From: Candidatus Poribacteria bacterium
Lineage (GTDB): Bacteria; Abyssobacteria; SURF-5
Length of the DNA stretch: 18,048 nt
Direction of reading: 5' to 3'
Assembly: GCA_016215705.1 (NCBI GenBank)
Contig: JACRIR010000010.1
Span: 1-18,048 of the forward strand
The notes under the pieces are model-generated. The model saw nothing but the letters and a program-made list of their open reading frames with translations, had not been told where the DNA came from and searched no databases. The translations under genes and the position numbers were made by a program. This document shows, piece by piece, positions 13,100 to 18,048 of the stretch; positions within the stretch are counted from its first letter, which is position 1, and each line of letters opens with the position of its first letter.

Positions 13100-14104
13100 C
13101 TAGTTGATGCTGTGATGAAAAGGACTGAACGACTCTTTCGGTTTATCGAGAAAGACCTTATTCAACAAGGGCAGCGCTTCTCGACCGGAACTGGAGCCGA
13201 GGCTGCGCAACTCTTCGATCATATCGACCGTATCGACATCAAACATACCGCGCGCAACCGTTGGCGAATAACGGAACAGCCTCGGGTCGCTTTCGGTGTG
13301 TCCGATAAGAAGCTTCGCTGCGCCGATTGCGCCTTTACACTGACCCTGAAGGAACAAGTCGCCTGCCGCCGCCAAAAGTAGGTTCTTGCCGCCGGCTCGC
13401 GGTGGGACTGACCACGTTTCTTCCGTGCAGCCAAGGCTGAGGATATTGATGCGCTCCCGATCCCGATTGAGCACACCGACCGTCTCCACGGCTGCGATAC
13501 CCACAGGATTGTTTGCCCATACCCCTCCGTCGATCAGCGCAGCACCATTTGGCATCCGGTGACTGGGGAAATAAGTCGGCGCAGCCGCGGTGGCCAATGC
13601 AATGTCGACAACCCGCTGTTTCCAATCCGTCTGAAAACGCGGGTTATGAGCTGTCTTGAACACGTATACTTCGCGGCGCAGAGCGTGGTAAGCCGGGATA
13701 ACGAGACGTGTTTGGCTCTCCCCAAGGATCCGTGCGCCGAATGCCTCGGTGAGTGCTTGCCGCAGTCGATCGGGGTCATACTTAGGCATGACTACATGAC
13801 GAGCGCTACGCAACCATTTTCTCGTTACCGCCCGCGCACGGCCCCAGACCGACGATGGAGACGGATGTTGGTAAAAAATCGCCGGCCCCTTGTTAAGGTA
13901 GAAGTCCAGAATTTCACGAGCAGAGAGGCCAAGGCCGAGCCCGATGGCAATGATTCCGCCTGTCGAGGTCCCTGCGATGACGTCAAAGTGATCGACGATG
14001 CGTTTGCCGGTGGCGGTTTCTGCTTCGGCCAAGAATGCAGCCGGCAGCACACCCTTGATCCCGCCGCCATCGATCGAAAGTACGCGTGTAATACCATCAC
14101 TCAT
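13100..14104 (-). CDS. capV: CapV patatin-like phospholipase, CBASS effector
   Basis: The 334-aa protein has all patatin landmarks. The oxyanion loop is DGGGIKG (residues 12-18). The nucleophile elbow is GTSTG with Ser47 (45-49). The catalytic Asp is in IDGG with Asp192 (191-194). CapV effectors are activated by a cyclic dinucleotide from the partner CD-NTase and then degrade membrane phospholipids, killing the infected cell. No signal peptide is present, as expected for a cytosolic enzyme that attacks the inner membrane. The gene follows the E2-like gene with an 8-base overlap, and GAGGTG precedes the ATG. It is the third and last gene of the CBASS operon. Family and role are secure; the activating nucleotide is not visible in the sequence. 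Confidence 0.93.
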   Translation of the reverse strand: MSDGITRVLSIDGGGIKGVLPAAFLAEAETATGKRIVDHFDVIAGTSTGGIIAIGLGLGLSAREILDFYLNKGPAIFYQHPSPSSVWGRARAVTRKWLRSARHVVMPKYDPDRLRQALTEAFGARILGESQTRLVIPAYHALRREVYVFKTAHNPRFQTDWKQRVVDIALATAAAPTYFPSHRMPNGAALIDGGVWANNPVGIAAVETVGVLNRDRERINILSLGCTEETWSVPPRAGGKNLLLAAAGDLFLQGQCKGAIGAAKLLIGHTESDPRLFRYSPTVARGMFDVDTVDMIEELRSLGSSSGREALPLLNKVFLDKPKESFSPFHHSIN

Positions 14105-14528
14105 CGTTCACCTCGGGATGTTCTCCGCCACCCTTCCACTCATTCGTCAGAAGCCATTCTTCAAAAAAGAACAGCCACAAATACGTCCACGGCACGATCG
14201 TCGCGGCGATCAACAAATCCGGGGACCACTCTCCGGTGCACGGCAGATATAGACAAAGGCGGGGCGGATCGCCTGGATAGGTGTGGGGTAGCTTCCGTTC
14301 GCCGGCAAGAGTTTGCAGGTCAGGGTCGATAACGCGTGCCTCGGGAACCGATTGTTCCTGGTACTGGATCCTCACGCGGTACGTGCGACTCAAAGGGCTG
14401 GGCGTTGCCGGAAATTGCCAGACCAGATTGCGACGGTGCAACGTTCCGTCCCCTCTGCTGATGGAATTGTGCCTCAGAAAGAAATACTGCTGTGCGGCAG
14501 ATAGATGACGTTTGTGATAACCAACCAA
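14097..14528 (-). CDS. Stand-alone E2-like conjugating protein of type II-short CBASS
   Basis: The 143-aa product matches the bacterial E2-like family of type II CBASS: NLVWQFPATPSPLSRTYRVR (about 34-53), then LPHTYPGDPPRLCLYLP with candidate catalytic Cys92 (80-96), then EWSPDLLIAATIVPWTYLWL and EEWLLTNEWKGGGEHP. In full type II systems an E1-E2 fusion (Cap2) attaches the CD-NTase C-terminus to targets. In short systems an E2 alone, without E1 or the JAB peptidase, primes the CD-NTase. No E1 or JAB gene is present here. The start is TTG 14528 with GGTAGGT 5 bases upstream; no ATG is in frame near the domain start. It lies 11 bases after the CD-NTase gene and overlaps capV by 8 bases. Confidence 0.88.
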   Translation of the reverse strand: MVGYHKRHLSAAQQYFFLRHNSISRGDGTLHRRNLVWQFPATPSPLSRTYRVRIQYQEQSVPEARVIDPDLQTLAGERKLPHTYPGDPPRLCLYLPCTGEWSPDLLIAATIVPWTYLWLFFFEEWLLTNEWKGGGEHPEVNDE

Positions 14529-14539
14529 TCAGCACCTAC

Positions 14540-15730
14540 CTATCCGCCGAAGAAGGTGTTGGACCGGACCGCCACACCGCGATCGCGCCCAACCGTAAGC
14601 CCCAACCCCGGCGCCACTGACAGCAACCCTCCCCGGCGCGCCGAGGTGACCATACCAGTCAGTCGCGCAACAGCTGGGGTCACGATGTTTTCACCGAACG
14701 ACTCGGAAAGCGATTTTCCAAGCTGGTCGATGCCCCGGAGCTCCTGAACGTCGGCGAGAGCCTTAAGCAGCGCAGAATGCCAGTCGAAGAATGCTACGAC
14801 CAGGCGAGGGTCGGTGTTCCATTTGTCGGCGAAGTTTTCGCCCGATGTCGTTTCATTCGGTATCAGGTAATAGGTACGTCCATCGTGTGCCTGGTGCTCG
14901 ATGAACAGCGGCATCGCCATCACGACATCGATAAGAAGGGCAAGCTCCGAGGAATAGGGTTTCGCTCGAGCACAATGGGCGTAGCTCCATGCCGCAAGCG
15001 TTGTGAGAATAATGGAAACCGGCGCCAGATCGCGATCACGCGTCAGAAAATGAATATCGCGATGGCGCTTACAGATTTGAACAATCAACTGAAGCGTATT
15101 TTTCCCGCCGCCCTGAGGGAGCGGCTCAACCGTTGCGCGTTTCCGGGCCTCGGCAAATTGAACTTCGAAACTTGGTTCGATTGCCGCGTACTGTTCAAAT
15201 CGGGCTCGATACCCCTTCGGGTTGGTCGGTTTCCACTCACGCAGCTTTTTGTCCGGTACGAGTTCGCCGCCGTTGCTGCATTCGGGGTTCGGGATCGACG
15301 GTGTAATGTCCAGATGAAACTCACCGGCATAGTTGAGCCGCCAGCAGCGCTGCTTCTCTTTGAGCATTTCTGCGTACCCGGCGTTTTGCCGGAGCCGCTC
15401 GCCAACCAGATGTTTGACCGCCCACGGTTGGGTGGTCCGCGTGACGTGAGCAAGATGGCAAATCAGGTCAACATCGAACTCGTTTGAGCCAATCGGCTTG
15501 GTCGCGGTTCCAAGCGCGATTGAGCCTTGAGGCGAAATCACTGCCAACTCGAGCTCCGGTGCGGCCCCACCGGCAATCCAATTGCCGACCGCTTCGTATC
15601 GCGACTGCGCCGTCTCGCGCTGCGTTTCGGTAAGATCAAGTTCATGCCCGATCAGCTGCAGCAGCGTCATGCGCTCAATATTGCTGCCCTGGGGCTGAGC
15701 AAAGGTCATTTGTACGGCATTTTGGCTCAT
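14540..15730 (-). CDS. CD-NTase (cGAS/DncV-like nucleotidyltransferase) of CBASS
   Basis: From ATG 15730 (GGAGA 7 bases upstream) the product is 396 aa; a longer open frame exists but adds an unlikely Cys-rich leader. The nucleotidyltransferase signature is intact: G69-S70 in SPQGSIALGT, the metal-binding pair D86-x-D88 in SNEFDVDLI, and D141 in FHLDITPSIP. It should make a cyclic di- or trinucleotide on phage infection to activate CapV. The protein ends SNTFFGG, a C-terminal Gly-Gly like a ubiquitin tail. This fits conjugation by the neighbouring E2-like protein through the C-terminal glycine, as described for type II CBASS. The exact CD-NTase clade and product cannot be read by eye. It is the first gene of the leftward operon, facing the capH/capP pair. 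Confidence 0.93.
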   Translation of the reverse strand: MSQNAVQMTFAQPQGSNIERMTLLQLIGHELDLTETQRETAQSRYEAVGNWIAGGAAPELELAVISPQGSIALGTATKPIGSNEFDVDLICHLAHVTRTTQPWAVKHLVGERLRQNAGYAEMLKEKQRCWRLNYAGEFHLDITPSIPNPECSNGGELVPDKKLREWKPTNPKGYRARFEQYAAIEPSFEVQFAEARKRATVEPLPQGGGKNTLQLIVQICKRHRDIHFLTRDRDLAPVSIILTTLAAWSYAHCARAKPYSSELALLIDVVMAMPLFIEHQAHDGRTYYLIPNETTSGENFADKWNTDPRLVVAFFDWHSALLKALADVQELRGIDQLGKSLSESFGENIVTPAVARLTGMVTSARRGGLLSVAPGLGLTVGRDRGVAVRSNTFFGG

Positions 15731-15801
15731 GATGGGTTCTCCGCTATTGGCACCACAGGCGCCTTTGTTCTTGCATTGGCTAGGGACTGGTGCCATACTC
15801 C

Positions 15802-15818
15802 TTGTCCGATATGGGCAA
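15802..15818. promoter_or_regulatory. Second putative CapH operator (imperfect 17-bp dyad)
   Basis: TTGTCCGATATGGGCAA has half-sites TTGTCC and GGGCAA, one mismatch from a perfect dyad. It matches the 15878-15894 site at 13 of 17 positions. Both dyads are 17 bp long and have the same outer bases. It lies about 70 bases upstream of the CD-NTase start, in its leader or promoter. Confidence 0.5.
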
Positions 15819-15877
15819 CGGCACAAATCACCACATATATCGTTTCATACTTGCTATATTGGTCTATTCGCTGTTAA

Positions 15878-15894
15878 TTGTCCAGTTTGGACAA
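15878..15894. promoter_or_regulatory. Putative CapH operator (perfect 17-bp dyad)
   Basis: TTGTCCA-GTT-TGGACAA is a perfect 7-bp inverted repeat with a 3-base centre, between the CD-NTase gene and the divergent Xre-family gene. Read leftward, TGGACA (15884-15879) could be a -35 box, followed 17 bases later by CAATAT. A bound repressor would then cover the CBASS promoter. The size and position are typical of Xre-family operators. Confidence 0.65.
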
Positions 15895-15936
15895 CACAAG
15901 ATTAAATGACTTGAATCCGCTTTGTCAAGGAGTCGT

Positions 15937-16314
15937 ATGGCTGCGTCCGCTTTAGGCGTTTTGTTGCGGTATTTGCGGGAGGAAAGACGATTTTCGCTTC
16001 GGGAACTGGCACAGTTCGCCGAGGTAGACCATGCGTACGTGTATCGCTTAGAAACTGGTGAGAAGGAATCGCCATCCGACGAGGTCCTCGCCCGGCTGGT
16101 TAAGGTCCTCAAACCGGATACGCGTCACGTCGAAATGCTGCGTTTTCTTGCAAAAAATCCAGGCCTAGACCCAGCGTTGACGGAGTACGCCATGAAAGAA
16201 CCAAGCGTGATTTTTGACGAGTTCATGCCAGCAGCAACAATGCGTCATCGCGGCAACATTAGGCCCGATCCGAAGACGCTTATTGAGCGAGTACGCAAGT
16301 TCCTAAAGGAGTAG
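15937..16314 (+). CDS. capH: Xre-family repressor of the CBASS locus (CapH-like)
   Basis: The 125-aa protein starts MAASALGVLLRYLREERRFSLRELAQFAEVDHAYVYRLETGEKE, a standard Xre helix-turn-helix (about residues 6-60; recognition helix near HAYVYRLETG). A helical C-terminal part follows, with a linker after about residue 75. ATG 15937 is chosen over TTG 15922 because AAGGAG lies 4 bases upstream. In CapH/CapP-controlled CBASS an Xre repressor holds the operon off until the partner protease cleaves it. Its divergent position next to the CBASS operon, the partner gene 5 bases downstream and two dyads in the shared promoter all fit. The name rests on context and architecture rather than on a computed alignment. 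Confidence 0.78.
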   Translation: MAASALGVLLRYLREERRFSLRELAQFAEVDHAYVYRLETGEKESPSDEVLARLVKVLKPDTRHVEMLRFLAKNPGLDPALTEYAMKEPSVIFDEFMPAATMRHRGNIRPDPKTLIERVRKFLKE

Positions 16315-16319
16315 TCCAC

Positions 16320-17183
16320 ATGGACGAACTTACAGCGGCGATCAGGGCCCGCGAGTTAGTCCAACGCGTGAACACAAATTCGATCCCTGTTCAAGTAGAG
16401 CCGTTCCTCGCTGTCCTTAGATGCGAATTGAAGGTCGATAACGAGATGGGCCCTCACGAGGCTGGATACTGCTTGAGCAAAAGCGGCAAGCACGTCATCG
16501 TTGTTAACGGCAAGGATTCACCCGAACGGCAACGATTCACCACATTCCACGAAATGGGCCACATCGATTTAAAGCTTCCTTCAGAGCACGCGGGCAGCCC
16601 CTCGTGGAGTTACAACAACCGTTCGGCGAACGAGATTTGCTGCGACACTTACGCGGCCGAGATCTTGTTACCGCATCGATTTTTTAAGCCATTAGTCGAC
16701 AGCGCCGATATAGGGATGGCCGCTTTGGATGACTTGGCTGAGAAGTTTGAGGCGTCGGTAACAGCGACAGGTTCGAGGTTTGCGTCAACCACTAACGCTC
16801 CCTGTGCTTTTGTAGTTTCCGAAAACGGAATGGTCAGATACACCGTAATATCGAAAGCGCTGAGGGAAGTCCGTGCCTGGATTACGCGCGGAATGGCCGT
16901 TCCGTCAGGGTCATCGACCGCATTGATTAGCAACGGCCAATCCGTGAAGGACCCGCAGGAAATTGCTGCAGATGTTTGGTTCAATGACTGGCGCCGAGGT
17001 GGTGTATTACTTGAGGAGGCGCGTTATTTACGCAACTACGATCAGACGCTCACGCTCCTTTGGTTTGAAGACGAAGAGGTGCCGCACAAGCCTAGCACTG
17101 ACAATAATGGTGAGGATGGCGAAATGGGACTCAAGGAATTGGACGGCATCCTCCCTTGGCCAGGAAAGCGACGTCGCCGGTAA
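16320..17183 (+). CDS. capP: ImmA/IrrE-family metalloprotease (CapP-like)
   Basis: The 287-aa product carries the gluzincin motif HEMGH (residues 77-81) in RFTTFHEMGHIDL, followed by SANEICCDTYAAEILLP, where E105 is the expected third zinc ligand. Paired with an Xre repressor this is the ImmA/IrrE (COG2856/M78) arrangement. In CBASS it is called CapP, which is switched on by ssDNA and cleaves CapH. Cysteines C107/C108 beside the active site could act as the cysteine switch described for CapP; this is inference. The C-terminal half (about 140-250) is a ligand-sensing-like domain, ending in a basic tail (KRRRR). AAGGAG precedes the ATG and only 5 bases separate it from the Xre gene, so the two form one operon. 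Confidence 0.85.
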   Translation: MDELTAAIRARELVQRVNTNSIPVQVEPFLAVLRCELKVDNEMGPHEAGYCLSKSGKHVIVVNGKDSPERQRFTTFHEMGHIDLKLPSEHAGSPSWSYNNRSANEICCDTYAAEILLPHRFFKPLVDSADIGMAALDDLAEKFEASVTATGSRFASTTNAPCAFVVSENGMVRYTVISKALREVRAWITRGMAVPSGSSTALISNGQSVKDPQEIAADVWFNDWRRGGVLLEEARYLRNYDQTLTLLWFEDEEVPHKPSTDNNGEDGEMGLKELDGILPWPGKRRRR

Positions 17184-17238
17184 GGATTAGCATCCATCGT
17201 GCCCGGTAGGCTCGATCACTCCGCGCTACGCGCGATTA

Positions 17239-17928
17239 TCACGGCCCAAGAATTGACGTCCCAATGTTCAGCAAATCTCGCTCGGCACGATCTTGCGCCT
17301 TGAATGCCGCCTTAACTTTTCTCTCCACCTTTTTCTGGTTATCCAACGAAGTCGGTTTTGGAATCGGAAGATCGAGAAGGACCTCCACGTTTTGAACACG
17401 GGTCCGGTTTGAAGTACCGGTAACTGTGCCCTCTATAATTTCGCGCATCTGCCTCGAACGCAACACCGCTGCTAGGTATTCCGGCAAAGCGCGGTAACGC
17501 ACTCCTTTCTTTGGCCTCAGGGTGAAGTATTCTTTGGATACAACTAGGTCATTACAATTCTTGTGTACCGTTCCGACAGACCCGTTTACAAAATCGATTC
17601 CGGATACGAGCAGGTCTCCAGACTTAACCACGCGCAGATCCTTTGACTCGTACGAGGTTGTCGTCTCTTCCTTGAAACGGACACGACCATCCACGCGCGA
17701 GACAGTGGCGAAACGGTAAATTTCCTGCTCGTCCGGTAGTCGAACTACATTCTCGACGACCTCGCCCAAGCGAACGGTTTCCTTCGCTTTGGAAATAAGA
17801 TCCTTCATGCGGTGGTAGGCAAAGTCTATTCGCATCTCGGGGTTTTTCGGATCGAGCTCGTAGGCCCAGAATTTCCTCTGATACCCCTCGAACTTCTTCA
17901 GGCGAGCTGACCTTCCCCCATTCCTCAT
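17239..17928 (-). pseudogene. Type I-like DNA specificity (HsdS/TRD) fragment, 5' truncated by the IS
   Basis: The frame opens at an ATG inside the right IS end, so its first seven residues (MRNGGRS) are identical to those of the left-flank gene. Native sequence starts about ARLKKFEGYQRKFWAYELDP at 17907. The rest reads like a type I target-recognition domain: VRLGEVVENVVRLPDEQEIYRFATVS, SGDLLVSGIDFVNGSVGTVH, then GTSNRTRVQNVEVLLDLPIPKP and a coiled-coil helix at the end (DNQKKVERKVKAAFKAQDRAE). This order (TRD, then the IPxP motif and a helical spacer) is typical of HsdS half-subunits and of methylase-specificity fusions. Only about 220 native residues remain, and the methylase part, if any, is missing. 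It is probably inactive in DNA modification. It converges on the capP-like gene. Confidence 0.68.
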
Positions 17929-18048
17929 GCCACCTGTAGGTTCGGATTCCGCGGTTCAGGTTGTCTGACCCGGTCTTGGTTGGCGAACTCCTCGGGGGTC
18001 AGGTCGCCGAGGGAACTGTGTGGCCGGTACTGGTTGTAGTCGAGGCGC
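17908..18048 (-). mobile_element. Right end of the same IS3-family element, inverted copy (partial)
   Basis: Bases 17908-18047 are identical to the reverse complement of 1-140. Both copies point their 3' ends inward, so the 17.8 kb between them is bracketed by inverted elements. Identity ends abruptly at 17907, the insertion junction in the HsdS-like fragment. Confidence 0.85.
17925..18047 (-). CDS. IS3-family transposase OrfB, C-terminal 40 residues (partial, right flank)
   Basis: This is an exact reverse-complement copy of bases 1-123, reading leftward into the window and ending at TGA 17925-17927. It is the second copy of the same transposase end. Confidence 0.88.
   Translation of the reverse strand, partial: RLDYNQYRPHSSLGDLTPEEFANQDRVRQPEPRNPNLQVA

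Noticed and set aside
12897-13103. 68-codon rightward frame after capV
   Set aside because: No ribosome site or recognisable motif; ends inside the convergent capV stop region.
15731-15826. 32-residue N-terminal extension of the CD-NTase
   Set aside because: Cys-rich and unlike family N-termini; ATG 15730 has a good GGAGA site, and the extension would run through an operator.
1-18048. CRISPR array, rRNA, replication origin or prophage structural genes
   Set aside because: No regularly spaced repeats, rRNA-like tracts, iterons with a replication gene, or capsid/tail genes are visible on either strand.

Overview
The window is 18,048 bases of moderately high-GC DNA, most likely from a proteobacterium (Pseudomonadota, beta or gamma). 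The hints are the TM0106-type nuclease, the KTSC and WYL-like proteins, the YXRNDGTYV-type secreted protein and a type II CBASS locus with a CapH/CapP-like pair. I cannot name a genus. Both ends carry the same 140-base sequence in inverted orientation (1-140 and 17908-18047). It encodes the last 40 residues of an IS3-family transposase and the terminal repeat of that element. The sequence is therefore either a segment between two inverted IS copies (composite-transposon-like) or a contig that broke at both copies. Nearly every gene between looks like accessory or genomic-island cargo.

Layout, left to right. An orphan protein gene (120-944) abuts the left IS end. A tRNA-like gene (1252-1355) carries 28 extra bases that form a second anticodon-like arm. 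A large leftward gene (1420-3720) has a PD-(D/E)XK nuclease core. Next come leftward genes for a two-helix membrane zinc-ribbon protein, a KTSC-domain protein and a TM0106-family RecB-like/RNase H-like nuclease, and divergent from them a WYL-like protein. A rightward run (6658-9127) follows: a Panacea-domain putative antitoxin overlapping a PemK/MazF-like putative toxin, two successive MbcA/ParS/Xre-type antitoxin-like genes with no RES toxin, and a small membrane protein. A small secreted protein follows at 9528.

From 12724 leftward to 9853 is a compact six-gene unit: a 43-aa single-helix membrane protein, a HEPN-like protein, a secreted 317-aa protein, a 53-aa proline-rich protein, a SLATT-like two-helix membrane protein and an anchored extracytoplasmic protein. 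Two of these six are very small. I recognise no named system for this arrangement; it is the best candidate here for something undescribed.

From 15730 leftward to 13100 is a type II-short CBASS antiphage operon: a CD-NTase ending in Gly-Gly, a stand-alone E2-like conjugating protein and a CapV patatin phospholipase effector. Divergent from it lie an Xre-family regulator and an ImmA/IrrE metalloprotease, matching the CapH/CapP regulatory pair. The intergenic region holds two matching 17-bp dyads that are probable operators. The right flank is a type I-like DNA-specificity (HsdS/TRD) fragment whose 5' part was lost at the IS junction.

Overall the segment is a defence-island patchwork: CBASS with its regulator, two toxin-antitoxin-type loci, two nucleases, a restriction-modification remnant and an uncharacterised envelope operon. 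Base composition is uneven: the TM0106 nuclease gene looks GC-rich and the outer genes look poorer, which fits piecemeal acquisition. All family assignments were made by eye from the translated sequence, without database searches.
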